Origin: Glossina fuscipes
Taxonomy: Eukaryota > Arthropoda > Insecta > Diptera > Glossinidae
Assembly: GCF_014805625.2 (NCBI RefSeq)
Contig: NW_023998436.1
Span: 1,886,565-1,950,564 of the forward strand
Length of the DNA: 64,000 bases
Direction of reading: 5' to 3'
Part shown: positions 1 to 12,550 of the stretch, piece after piece
Layout of the letters: every line of letters starts with the position of its first letter
How positions within the stretch are numbered: the first letter of the stretch is position 1
Position numbers and translations under genes: made by a program
The notes under the pieces: generated by a model
Seen by the model: only the letters and a program-made list of their open reading frames with translations
Databases searched by the model: none
What the model was told of the DNA's origin: nothing

Positions 1-1199
1 GAGCAGACTTGCAGTCTGTTCCTTAAATCGCCCATAGCTACTTCATTACGCAGCAGACAAATGGCCGGAATATGTGGGTACATATTTCAACTAATTGCCA
101 ACGCACCATGCACACATGTATACTTTAAAAACCAATGTTACTATTTACACTGTGACGCTATTAAGGAAATGCTTTGATTCACTTATCAACCAAGAGTTTT
201 TTTTTCCAGTAGCGTAGTCTATGCAAATATATCGAACTATTTAATGTGTTCCCATGGTGTTCAATTGACATGTCTTTACTGGATTCCATTAGAGAATATA
301 TCACTAACTTTTGTCAAAAACAAGAAAAAAGGGAGCAAAAATTTTTAGGAGTTCGAACGGTACTATCTTCGCACTGTCGTCGTGGGCTTCGCAACGTCGT
401 AAAACGGGAGTAAAGGATTCCATCAGAAAAGTATGTGAGCCGAATAGATCTCTATAGATACGGTTACATTGCAGAGTTGCATTCAAACTTTCATCATAAG
501 CTTCGTTATTGCTCCTGCACACAGCATAGCTACCCACTATATATGGGACACTGTAGGCTTCAAAACGTGTTACTGTAATCCCGTCTCGGTTTCGTATAAA
601 ACTACGCTTATTTCACAACTTATTCTTACAGTACCTAGAACAAGATTTGGTTTAGTGATAACCCCTTCTTTCAAATTGACTTACGTACCGCTATGAATGA
701 AAGGTTTTTGTTTTTTAACTGTATTGCATTCCAATCTATAAACCGGTTTTTTACGTTCGTTTTTCAAATGCATAAACCTCAAGATTAGTAATAATAATAA
801 TAATAAAAAAAAAAAAATATATAACAACCAACTAAACGCACGCATGCACGAGAGCGAGAGTAAATCAGATTTTGCGGTGTTTTTGCAGATTAATGTGTAA
901 CGTCACAGAGAGGCTGCAGGCGGCCGTACCCTACACTTTTGCTCGTTGCTTTATAAAACTATACCCAGTTCGTTTATATAATTCTTCCGTTATACATATG
1001 CACACATCTGCAATGAACGGATTTATGCTAAGTCAATCATATCGTTTGTAACGACCATTTATACAAATGAGAACTTCCGTAACTTCGCCTAGAGAGAGAC
1101 CCCCTAGATATTACAGCAAAAATGCATTCTTGCTGGTGACTTCAAGGCAACTTCTACTGTTCATATGAATATATTTGATGCGCCGATTAAAAGTGAACC
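1..1199. other. No recognisable feature
   Basis: AT-rich DNA with short chance frames and an A/T run near 790-825. Confidence 0.5.
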
Positions 1200-1790
1200 A
1201 TTATGCCCTATGCCATTCCTACTAAGGGCATTTGTGCAGAAAGCGACTTAAGCATGCTTGTCTGTCTGTCCATCTATAGTCTTTCTATAAATCATTGTAC
1301 ATAACCTCAAAAATTATAATTTTCGATATATCTTCATAACTCACCTAATTTGTTACAAGAACAACCATCTTAATCGAACCAGTTTTACGACCATTCATTA
1401 GGCCTTGGTTTTAGAAAAGTAACTATGTAAAAAAAATGTTAATTTTTCATAATTCTCGATAAAATTGAAATAGATCCACCTTTAATTGCCAAGCCTGCCC
1501 GTCCGTCTGTACGTTTGAGATATTTTGATGGAATTTAGTACACAAACGTGCTTTGATCAAAGAATGAAAGCTGTTGAAAAGAGTTTGGAACGGTAGCCTG
1601 TTCCGATCGCTCCGCGTATAATGCCTTATTTTGAAAGCCCTTAATTATATGGGAAAAAATTGAAATTTGCAAAATTCTTCGAAAAAAATTCGCTAAATTC
1701 GGATCACGTTTTGAGCATTGTCCAATATGTTGACCTTATGCCTTCGCAGGCAAGTAATACCTTTTCGGCGTATTATTACCAAAACGAGTG
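1200..1790 (-). mobile_element. Degenerate family A-like fragments
   Basis: GTCTGTCTGTCCATCTATAG at about 1260 and GCCCGTCCGTCTGTACG at about 1497, followed by GAGATATTTTGATGGAATTT and TAATGCCTTATTTTGAAAG, all family A interior motifs in minus orientation. Confidence 0.45.
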
Positions 1791-1799
1791 AGTAAGGCA

Positions 1800-4700
1800 G
1801 TGCAACTACAAATGCTTAGCAGAGCATCCACAATCTTCACACAAAACTCGCTCTAGAAAGACTTGAGTATGGATGAAACGAGTCTGCATGGTGAGTGTGC
1901 ATGTAAACTAATCGATTTTTTAGGAAATCAAATTTTAAAAGTAATAAAACCAAATACACATCTGCGATGCTTCACCTAAAGATGGAGCTAGCGGCTGGCG
2001 AAAAGGCTGCCAACAATTCGTTGAACATTTCACAGATGAAATGAAAAGAAAATTGAATTTCTTAGCTTACTTGCAAAAGAGTATGGAAGCAACGTAGACT
2101 TAGTCGAATCAAGAGAGTCCTGCTAAGAATTGCAAACAACATCTACGTTATTCTAGAAATTGTAATTCATCACAATTTCAAAGAGGGTCGTGGAAATACG
2201 TAAAATCGTAACAAGGCAGTTACCGTTTCAATATAAAATGAAGAGTTTGTTGCAACGGTCTTTGATATACTTTCAGAAAATCACTTCGGGAAAAGGATTA
2301 AAAGTCATCATAAAAAGTGAGGTGAAAGGTTAGGGGATATAATAAAGAAAAACAAGTAGAGCCCAATCTTTTTTGCACGATTTTGAATTTTTTGTTCTAG
2401 CACGAATCCAAAGAAAAAAGTAGTATTTTGATAGTGTCTCGCAGCAATCTATATACACACCAACGAAATGCCATTAAGGGATTACTGTGATCATAATTCT
2501 ATGGATTTATGTGTTAGCGAGTTGGCCTACTGCCACTTAGCCGTTAATAACGGAGGCCTTTGTTCAGTAGAATCAAACGCAATAGCTGTGCTACACATAT
2601 TCGATATATCTACTGATGATAGCATTTTTGATCCAGCTCGAATAGGTCAGAAATTGGTTTTTTATTGTTTTTGCACGGTTTTTGAAAAAGTATATACGGG
2701 TTTTTCATCTTAGACTATTTTTTAACGTAGTGAAGGATATAAAAAAATATACCCTACGTCGCATAAATTTTTTTGCATGATTTTATTTTGCACGGATTTC
2801 TAAAAAACGCATCTAAAAAAAAGTTGGATGTACATTTCCATTTATCAATTCACGTATTTTATGAAGTTTCCGTGTGCCTTCATATATAAGATCCTTACGC
2901 AGGAGTCATTATTTGAATGAACAAAGTAATGAAGAAGAAACATTTTGATGCCTCTACGCTGAGTATTCTTTTATCATATATACGCTCACCTATATGTATA
3001 TCTATATTGGCTATCATCATAGCATATGTCATCATAGCATATGAGGTAGATGCATAGTGCATAGTTCTTATAAGAATTGCTCTGCCCGTAAACATTTCCT
3101 TAAACCTTTTGATTTTTCACGAAAGTTAAAATCTTCAATGGGTTGAGAACTTATTTTCGAAAACAAAGAAAAATATATATCTACTATGCAAATAATATAT
3201 ATCTACTATCCAAGCAAAAATAAAGTTCTTTGTATAATCACGTAAATTAAAAATACTACCAAGTTACGTACTACAAGTACAGAAAGCTCTTCTGTACCAT
3301 CCGTGATTCGCTTATAGCCTGCAGCCTTCTTTTCTTTGCTTGGTATATCTCTTTAACCGTTGAAGATGGAGCCGCAAAAAAATAAATAGAGAAAGTGCAA
3401 TATAGCTCTAAGAAGGAGACGCAACTCTTGCTTATTTGCGCTATTGTAAAAGATCGCGGATTATAGCCAAGGTGAGTAGAAAGATAGGCAACTTGTCTTT
3501 GCGACAACGAAAGAATGGAAAAAAATTTTAAATTTGAATATCTTGGGCCCAGACCTAAAAAGCAAAAGAAAAAAAATTTTTAATAAAATATTCGTAACGT
3601 AATTTTTTTTTTAAGCAAAACTTTATGTAACAATTTAGAGATTATTTAACATAACCTTATAGTAAATAAATCTATCGTACACGTACGCATAGAATATAAA
3701 TCTGGTTTTATGTCAACTAATCAAATGTGAGAAAAGCATAACATTTGCATATATTTTTATAAGCGAGCAATAAGGAACTAATGAAATACGTAACACAGTA
3801 GTGGCCTGTTACAAATCGTGTACAATTTATTTTTTTTTTTTTTTTTTTTTTTTTAAGTAAACTCTGCTTAGGCCTTGCCATTGGAATGAGTAGAAATTTA
3901 ATTTAAATATTATTGTTTTCATAATATGCCCTCAGGCCGTAGTAAACTGACTAACATAAACCTGAAGTCATATTGCCCAAGGTCGTGCTGAGACGACGAC
4001 GTTCAAAACGAATTGTTTAAACATTAATTTATATAGAAAGAAAAGTGTAAACATATATTTGAATACGTTATGAATCGATTTATAAAATAGCATATCTATC
4101 TTATCTATCAGTAATTTAGTATGACTTATCGATCAATAATTTCCGGGATGAACATATACATATACATATCGTCTCTGTGAAGAGATACACGCACTTTCTT
4201 TTCGGAAAGTTCAAAACCTCAAACGATGCTTATCAATGTTTTATTTCATTTCAATCATTTATGCATAATTTATCGCGATGACATCACTTTTCTTAACTTC
4301 AAAACGGGGGAAGATTTTTCTATCATGGTTGTGTTACACGTGGCTTTTTAATGAGGGAAAAGTTTAGTGCGAACTCGGCATTAGTTGAAAATCTTCTTAG
4401 TGTCAATGGTTTGCTGATGGCATGAAACCAACACCATTGACAACGAAGACAATCGGGGCCTAAAAAATATTAAAAAAGTCATAAAAATTTTATGCGATAA
4501 TAAATAACTGACTTTCCATAGATACCAAGAGATGCTCGCTTATATTATTTAGGTCAATTATAAGACAGGCCGTTGTTATATTCTAGAATGCGAAAAAATA
4601 GGTATAGGCCACCTTTTTCCTGCAACTATGATCAGCGTCGAAGCAATTTATTGGTCTGAAACATTTTGAAAGTTAACGTCAACGCACCGACGTGATCGAT

Positions 4701-4800
4701 TTCAACAGATGAAGGACCATTACCTTGATGAGTTAACCGCAAGCGATAACTTGTGCTTCCTAGTTTGCAATACAATTCTGCAACTGGAGTACTGGTTTGG
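1800..4800. other. No recognisable gene
   Basis: AT-rich DNA; short ATG frames (e.g. 2468-2713) lack protein-like features. Only the T24 run stands out. Confidence 0.5.
3831..3854 (+). repeat. T24 homopolymer
   Basis: Longest clean T run in the first 10 kb; within otherwise unannotated AT-rich DNA. Confidence 0.9.
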
Positions 4801-5600
4801 GTAAGGTCCCTCTAGGCACGGCGAGGTTTATCTGTAATATCTAATTATTTAATACCCCACAAGTGGGGTAACCACGGCCACCAAGATCACTCTCTAAAAG
4901 ACTGGGCCGAGCGACGAGGACAATCAAATGCCATGCTTTGCCCACGTGGTTGGCTGTTATTCCGAAAAACGCATTCCTCCATTCTCGGCGGCTGTGACTA
5001 GACGACATTCCCGCAGAGTCATTCCTTACACATATCCTCTGGACGCGCGACATAGTGAGATGGGGACCCTGAACCCCACGTATCTATTGCATTGCATAGG
5101 CGTAGGGTTATCGGCATCGCTCCGCTCGATCCTATCTGCTTTTGCAATCGAATTCCCCATGCTTCCTGGACTCCTATTCAACTTTCCCCCCATTGAATTT
5201 CAAATCTCTATCTCTCTCTCTTTCTTCACTTCTAACTGACCGTATTTCACAAATAGCAGACATTTCCTGAGTGATCCCTCATATTAAAACAAAAAGGTGT
5301 AACGGGCAAACGTCAATCCAGCAATCCCACGCAGCTAAGCATCTTTCTCCCACCAACTCAACCAGACTCGTTTTAAATCTTAAGATTCTATATTAATTGA
5401 TTGCCTTGCAAAGGACTCCCCGAACGGGTGACCCCCGATACTCCCGATGATTTCTTCATGTCGGTTTCCGTCGTCGGACAATCTGCTTTCCTGTTGATGA
5501 AACCAGGCCTAATATGCAGCTTCTCAACGTCGATTTCTTAGATAGCTGTCGCCGAAAGTCGAGGACAGCAAAAGAACATTAAACGAAGTGATGCCAAAGA
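4800..5600. other. GC-richer patch, possible decayed transposable element
   Basis: Unlike its AT-rich surroundings this stretch has sequences such as CCACGGCCACCAAGATCACT and CCCGAACGGGTGACCCC, and a CTATCTCTCTCTC run near 5210. A 103-codon frame at 4928-5239 starts with ATG but resembles nothing known. It may be a LINE 5' region; no target duplication was found. Confidence 0.35.
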
Positions 5601-7640
5601 ACAACGAAGCCATACAAACTAAAGACACACTAAACCAGTCCAATGAAATGTAACTTTAAATATGATAAGCGAAGCTATTATTAATTTTTGTATAAAAAAG
5701 CAACCCGGAAACAACCCGGCACAGTTATTATTCCATCAGTGCATAGCACTTTTTCATTTTCTGTCACGACCTTTACAAATCTGAAAGAAGAAGCAATCGA
5801 CATCTGTCTAGACGAAGAGAAATATATGGCTAAATATGGATATGGAAGGGAACGGAAATATTTATACTAACCAAGATGTCTCAAGTGCAGTAATTGGGAA
5901 AGAAAAAAAAAATGAAAAAAAAGAATTTTGGTAAATTATTTTTTCCTGGTTTATAAAAAGTTTGAATGCTTTTATTCCCAACTTAATAACTTGTTTGTGC
6001 ACATTTTTGCAAGTCATTCTATACAGTATTATATGGATGCCAGGCGTAACAACAACGTTGTCGAAAGTATACGAGTAAGGTTGAAATATTTATTTAATTT
6101 ATTTATTTATTTTTTTTTTTTGTACAAGATGTGATGTAAGTCATAAAAATGAAAAATTGCAAGTTGTTGTATGCTTCAAGTTGAAGCACATGCAACATAA
6201 TCAAGTTGAAGCTTAAATTTTTTTTATTATTATTGTTATTATTGTTGTTATTACTTATTATTGTTATTATGAAAATAAAACTCTCGCAAAAAGTTATCCA
6301 AAGAAATCCATCACAAGTTTGATAGTAAATTATATCCAATTGTTTGTGCCTGCGTTTAAATGATCGTACACTAGTGTTAATACCGTAACAAAAGCAACTT
6401 ACAGCAGGGTTTAATCAGACGTAAGAAAATGGCAAAAAAAAAAACTGGTTTAATAGGAAATTTATTTTTCTCTCTTTTTTCTTTTTTTTGCTGTTAACAT
6501 AAGAAAATTTTTTGAATTTCCTCATGCTGGTGAGACACAAAATATCAAACTTTGCTTTTTTGGTAAATATAAGTTTTAAAAATTTTATGTTTAACTCGCC
6601 AAGAGCAACAAAAGATTTGTTAAGGCGTTGACTGCCTAGCAAGTTTTGAAGGAAATCTCCGTCAGGCCAAGCGCGTTGTTATACCGAGCTACACCACAAT
6701 ACCATTGTATACAAACATTATATTAATAGTTACTTATTATAATAAAAGATTGCTATGTTTAGGTAGAAACTCCTAAGTAATTCTATAGATTATACATATA
6801 TATATATATATATATTGGAGTATCATACCGGTCTTTTTTTTTCTTATCATTTAGAATGATTTTACTTGAAAATCTTTTTTCAAGAACTAAGAACTACTTA
6901 AGAGTCATTCGAATTCGCATGGCGTGGCTTTGCTCTCTCTTATGTGGCACTTGACGGGTTAAACATTCTTCCTTGCAAATGCTTCGAGTTTAAAGCCTGA
7001 CTTCTTTCATTCTGTTTTTTTCCATTTGCTCATTTTGTAGGCGATCCAATGATTGCAAGTTAGATAACTAAGTTTTCAGTTGCGTATCACGAAGTCATAT
7101 TAATAGACTTGCATTGTAATGGACAAAGAAAAAATCTCAATGCCGTTAAAGGCAATGCGCAGGACAACGGCAAGCAAAAAGTTTTATAAAATTCTTCGGG
7201 GCAGCACATAAGCTACTTGAAGGAAGAAGTTACGACGTACGCTTGGTCACAAACTTCCAGACGAACCGTAATTTCTTCAGATGCCATCTGATAAACGTGG
7301 GCGCCTCTGATAACGATTCACACAGATTCTGACAGCGTGAGATGTTCCATCGCATCCTATGTGCACACAAGGCCATCTGAAGAATCCGATACCAATGCCG
7401 GACACTATATGATGCTCTGACCCAAGAAAGTGGGCGGGACTGTGAGAACAGGCGATTAAGGTGAAAAGTGCAAAATCTATGTATCATAAAGGAAATTAAT
7501 CTCCTTAAATTCACGGTAAATTAACTAAAAACAAGTAAAGACACGGGCCTATCATTGCTTACTCTACACCGTCGTACAGTTGTTGATATGTCGACTTTTC
7601 AAAAACAGCTTGAAAAAAATGGGGTCTGATCCTCTTTACT
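5600..7640. other. No recognisable gene
   Basis: AT-rich DNA with simple repeats, including a short (TA)n at about 6796-6815. The 94-codon open frame on the minus strand at 7230-7514 has no ATG at its start and no recognisable family. Confidence 0.45.
6219..6271 (+). repeat. (TTA)n/(TTG) microsatellite
   Basis: Interrupted TTATTA/TTGTTA repeats. Confidence 0.85.
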
Positions 7641-8215
7641 TAAAGAGGATATATATAGATTAGATTTGCCCAAAACTACCGTGAAACATATCGAAACATG
7701 TAATGAAAACACCATGAAGAAGACATGAAGAACAACGCGATCGCCATGTTTGGTAGAGGCGCAAACAGTGATCTCGTATTCTTTTTCTTCAATTTCACAA
7801 GATTTGCAATCATAATTATTAATTGCACTATTGTGGACCGCAGTCCACCATAAAATGTCCTACACCACCCTATAGGCATTTATAAAATGACTTTTCAAAG
7901 TGAGGCGTTACATGGGAAATGGTTAAGAAGGTGATCCGATCCAACCCATTTTCAATTGCATTCGTCGTTGGGCCAAACTTCATCAAAGTATACCGAAAGT
8001 TGCGGCCTTTAGACTGAACACGAGAAGACAAGACAAGCAGACATACAGATAGACAAGCTTAGGTTGATGCTAAAAGTTATTCGAATTCGATCGTTTTAAT
8101 AAAAGGTGAGTCCTTCTATCCCGTCCTTATGAGTTAAGTCCTTCTGTTGTATACACCTGTGTAAACTTAATACACCTTTGCACCATACACAAGTCATATA
8201 CGATATAAAAAGGAA
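7640..8215 (+). mobile_element. Family A variant (A2)
   Basis: Right half is family A-like (GGGCCAAACTTCATCAAAG, ATAAAAGGTGAGTCC). The left half is distinct and is shared, inverted, with 35750-36300: AACATGGCGATCG-type sequence and ATGAAGAAGACATGAA. Read on the minus strand the shared part encodes similar peptides in both copies (W.R.FYGG, LPNMA, SSSWCFHY, YVSR). Confidence 0.65.
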
Positions 8216-9112
8216 ACATCATCAAGTACGATTCGCCAGCGTTACTATAATAAATTCATATAACAAAGCGCAGATTCACAAGAGCTGTTCACTGCCCACA
8301 TCATTATTCGCGTTTGTTATGCAAATAGTTAGCTCAAGTTAGGGGGAAGAAAAGAGTTGTATATTACAATGTCATCCATTGCATATAAGGGGATCGACCA
8401 CTCATCGAAACATTTTATAAAAAAACTGACTTTAAGAGAAAAAATGCAGATGAAATAATGTTACTTACCACTTATCAATGCACTTAAGGTTTTTTCAATA
8501 GTCACTGCTTTCGCGTGTAATCATCTTGAGGGACTTTATCATAAAATATTGTTATTTATTATGAAAAATTTACGTAATGATAATAGTTTGATATTCAGAA
8601 ATTCGTATAACCTTTTGATAGCCACTCAATACAAATATTTTAAAGCTTTTTGGCTTAATTTAAAAATATATACAGGAAAAGTTTCATATATTTTGCTTTA
8701 TATAGTTTAAATATTTAAAAAAAGATTGACTTTGACTTTGACACAAATAGAAACGGTACAAGCACCGGTAACTACGGCAAAAACAAATATAACATACAGT
8801 TGCCCCAAATTGGTCGAATCTTGGGCACGCTAAACCCATAGTACATATGGGCAAACAACAAGAAACTCAAGTCAATCAAATTCGATTCAGGTTAATAAAA
8901 TTCGATTAATGGATCATATAAAAAGTCTCCGCGGTTTTGAGTTTCTTTTTGTAACCTACTCTTTCATGCGGTTAATATTAAGTGCAGGTCTTGCTCCACC
9001 ACTTGCAAAATTGCATCGACTTCTCGACCAGAGCCAGATGCATCTTTGACATCGATATTTTTGGAAGGGAATCAAGTAAACCACCACTGGAAGCTACGTA
9101 TTCTAAGATAAG

Positions 9113-9475
9113 CATTCTATTCTACAGTTCTTGGAACCATTAGAGCTATTGAAAACAGTCGTATTCAAATTGAAGGATGTGCAAGAGCATTTATGGGACC
9201 TTTGTTCTTAGGAAATTTCAGACAGAATAATCAAATCAAACAATGTAAGCAGTCATCATCGATCATCTCCAATGGTGAACTAAAAACTCGAAGAGAAATA
9301 CCAAATTAATATAGCATTCGGTCGTACAGTTCTTGGAATCTCCAAAACAACGTGAAACAGTCCTAGTCATCTCCATCATGCTGTTCGAAAACACTCACTT
9401 TCCCGGATATTTGCTCATTTGAAACTTCAAAGAGAAACACCAAAATAGTTTGGCATTCCATCCCACCCTTCTTGA
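9113..9475 (+). repeat. Degenerate direct repeats, about 140-200 bp apart
   Basis: TACAGTTCTTGGAA follows GCATTC at 9113 and 9313, and GCATTCCATCCC..CTTCTTGAC at 9454 is a weaker third copy. GAGAAA.ACCAAA precedes the last two. Confidence 0.45.
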
Positions 9476-9699
9476 CTACGCAATATGTTGGCTAAGAGAG
9501 AGATTTGAAATCAAGAAATCAACGGCACAACTAAATCGGAATATGTGTATCTTACAATTTGCAAAACATGTAATAAAAACGTAACGACTTGCTACCACAA
9601 CAGTTTTAATTAGATGGAAGGACGTTCAAAAGCACATATTTTATTGGATATTTACGGATTGCAATTTTCGGACAGAAAATAATCATATTAATGCAGCAA

Positions 9700-10080
9700 T
9701 CTGTATCGATCTCAGCTTGTCTGTCCGTATGATCACCAATTTTTAAAAGAATTCAATGAAATTTCGTATACCAACAAGTTTTGGTTTATACCCTAAACCA
9801 TTTGTGGTACAAAGTACATTAAATTTTTCTGAATGTATTTAAAATACAGAAGGACATGGGATGGGCTTACCTTTTGTTATACCAATCAATTCAGAATTTG
9901 GAATCATATCGGGTGCCGATTTAAGCGTGTCTGCCTGTCTATCTCTCTGTCTCCCTGCCACTTTCACTAATATCTGCCCATGTTCTCTTGCGTTCAACTT
10001 ACAGCTTGCAATTCATGAGATATTTCTACGAAAGTACACTGCCGCAGGCGCGAACACTATTGGAAATGGATTGCGTTAAA
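9700..10080 (-). mobile_element. Degenerate family A/B-like fragments
   Basis: CTTGTCTGTCCGTATGATC near 9717 and ACCAATCAATTCAGAATTTG near 9880 followed by GTCTGCCTGTCTATC, typical interior blocks in minus orientation. Too decayed to assign firmly. Confidence 0.4.
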
Positions 10081-10194
10081 CTGCATTTGTCACTCTCAAG
10101 TAAATTTATAAAAGCATGTTAGAAGATTGTAATCAGTTGCGATAGAGTCTTGTCTACCCATTTCCTTTGTCCCATACAAGGTTGAAAAAAAGTA

Positions 10195-10978
10195 TCAATT
10201 TATATACTCTTTAATATTGGGTGGGCATGGCGGATTTTTTACATGTTCGTAGAATAATTTTGTGAAAATTTATGTCGTATATCTGTAGTAGCTTATGAGC
10301 GACGAGCAAAAGACGCGGAAAGCAAAAATGTTCTCAGTTTTGGTTAAGAGTGTTCTTTGACCTGTTTGGGTCGTTTTATAATTTTTTCGCAAATTTGTAG
10401 GCGAGATGTTCTTTCTTTCCAAAGGGAAAATGTTTACCACAGATCCTAAACAGTTGGACAGACAGACGGATGGACATGTTTAGGTGTATTTCAAATCGGT
10501 AAATAGCAAAAAATTCATATATTTCTTGTGGAATGTTTGAACCTTCTGCGTGTGATAAAGGTATTGAAAAAAAATAAAAAATTAAATTTTGATAGACTAC
10601 AATATTGGATAGGTGTGGCCAATTTTTCGTATTTTCTTACATCGTACAATATAGTATCATCTATAAAATACAAATTCGAACTTTTGTTGACAAATCTGCT
10701 GTAGTCTATGTATAAAGAAGAAAAAATTGTGCTCTCAGTTAATAGCGTAGACGTTTCCTTCGAGCGATTTAGTCAAATTTCAAGCTGATAACTTCATTTT
10801 TGCAGCCAAGAGATTGTCTACAACAGACGGACATGCTTAAATCGATTCAGAGTTTCATTCTGATCGAAACTATATATACTTTGCAAGCTTTCTGAAACTT
10901 ACTTCTGGGCATTGCAATGTTTCGACAAACGATAATGGATATGAAAAAAAAATCATGCAGAATATTTTCTTTCAGAAG
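10195..10978 (+). mobile_element. Two family B elements in tandem
   Basis: Each has GGGTGGGCATGG/GATAGGTGTGGCC, a polar block like AGCTTATGAGCGACGAGCAA or its remnant, and a CAGACGGA.GGACATG block, ending in a TATATACTTT..TCCTTCGGTGG tail. The second tail is the left edge of the FHA duplication. Confidence 0.65.
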
Positions 10979-11167
10979 CTTAACAATATATATACTTTAT
11001 CCTTCGGTGGTGGGGAAAATCCGAAATTTGAAGAGAAATGTCTTTTCGAGTGATCAATATTCTGTAGCCGTCGTGCTAATAAAGAAAAAGTAGAAAATAT
11101 GCCGGAAAATATGCAATGGTTTGCCCGCTTAAGGGATAATTTAAAAATTTTCAACGATGAAAATAAA

Positions 11168-11673
11168 ATGGACGGCTCTTCTACATGGGCAAAAGATAAA
11201 CCATTCCCTCAAGCGTATAACGTGGACACGTTTATGAAACAGCTAACTGAAGAGGTAATACATCAAGACTAGATTGCATTTCGATGCACGAGCTGCTTAG
11301 GTGTACAATGCAACGGTTAGAAAAGCGCATTAATGACTCTCGCCTCCTGTTGCCGGAGGTAGAAAACGACGGTGATGGCAAACAAGGCGAAGAAAATGGT
11401 TTGGTAAAATTAATGAACGTAGGCTTCAAACAGTTTTTGCGCATATCGGAGACAACTCACCGAGGGCTAAGCGATTTAAAACTCCTTGCGAAACAATCGA
11501 GTCTAATCCTCTCATTCCGGGTTGCGAACGAAAGCATCACATCTGTAACAAACACTGCAATACAAGAAGAAGAACCAACGAGACGTTTAACTTGTGCTAA
11601 ACTACGTGAATGCGAAGAACCAACCAGACGATTAACGCGTGCTAGAACACGTGAATGCGAAATTCTGGATTAG
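11168..11673 (+). pseudogene. FHA-gene relative, truncated copy lacking the FHA domain (left arm)
   Basis: Two pieces of frame. From ATG 11168, 34 codons run to TAG 11270-11272; the last part (VDTFMKQLTEE) matches VEMFMKPLTED of the right copy. A 13-bp deletion relative to the right copy then shifts the frame. From 11284 to TAG 11671-11673 the frame is open for 129 codons and matches the C-terminal half of the right copy closely, including ENDGDGKQGEENGLV, RGLSDLKLLAKQSSLILSFR and the basic RRLT repeats, without the right copy's frameshift. The FHA domain is absent: homology jumps from the 5' flank straight to the middle of the protein. The stretch starting MDGSSTWAKDKPFPQAYN has no counterpart in the right copy, so it may come from another family member. 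About 35 codons of a basic frame (KRLRRSSAQT) run on past the stop in a different frame. Most likely a pseudogene. Confidence 0.7.
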
Positions 11674-12092
11674 GTAAGCTTGACAGGAAGAGCTGTCAAT
11701 CCGTAAAAAGGAATTCAACTACGAAATTCTCAAGTAAGCGTTTAAGACGTTCAAGCGCACAAACTCGGAACTAAGGCTTTCTTCTACATTATCTAAACCC
11801 GCCATCAAAACAAATTCAGATACACAAAGAGAGTTTACAGCAGAGAGTCAGCAGGCAACCTTTCCTGCGCAATATGTAAAGCTGTCCGCGGTCTAGAATT
11901 AAAAATGAATGAATGAATTAAAACTTGAACTTCACAGCTCAAAGGAACCGTCCATCCCTCAAAAACAAATTAGTGTTGAAAAATCAAATATTCCATCTAT
12001 CGCAGCTTTTTCCAAACGATAAAAATTATCGACTTCTATGCGAGTAATGTAAGCCGACTATACATTTTTGCCAAACTTTAAAATTATTGTCA

Positions 12093-12118
12093 TTGATCGA
12101 TTGATTGATTGATTGATA
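12093..12118 (+). repeat. (GATT)n microsatellite
   Basis: About five GATT units, inside the segment present only in the left arm of the duplication. Confidence 0.85.
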
Positions 12119-12550
12119 ATTGCCCACGTGGTATGTATACTCTTGATGGATATATACCGACTTTGCGTGTGCTATTACACTGTATATGCCTTTTTTCTTT
12201 TCTTATTCTTATGACTATAAATTAGTTTCGTGATTTTAAGATTCCTTCCGAGCCTTAGTGTTAAGTATTGAACTTAAATCTATATACTGTATTAAATTTG
12301 AATTCTCTCTATACGAAAATAAATAAATAAATATATAAAATAAAAAATAAATAAACAAAACCTTTGATGAAGATGTTCTTGGAAAGATAATACGAAATTT
12401 TTAAGGCATATGAACAATGGCCAATGATCCTTTGAAAAATTAACTTTCAATCATGGACGAGGGTAATCATACCGACAAATTTTTCTTACCCAATTGTCAT
12501 GGCAGAAGGGATTGAGAAAGTGAATAAAAGTCGTTCCTTAATATTTTTTA

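Noticed and set aside
2468..2713. 81-codon ATG frame
   Set aside because: No domain, no splice context, and composition like its AT-rich flanks.
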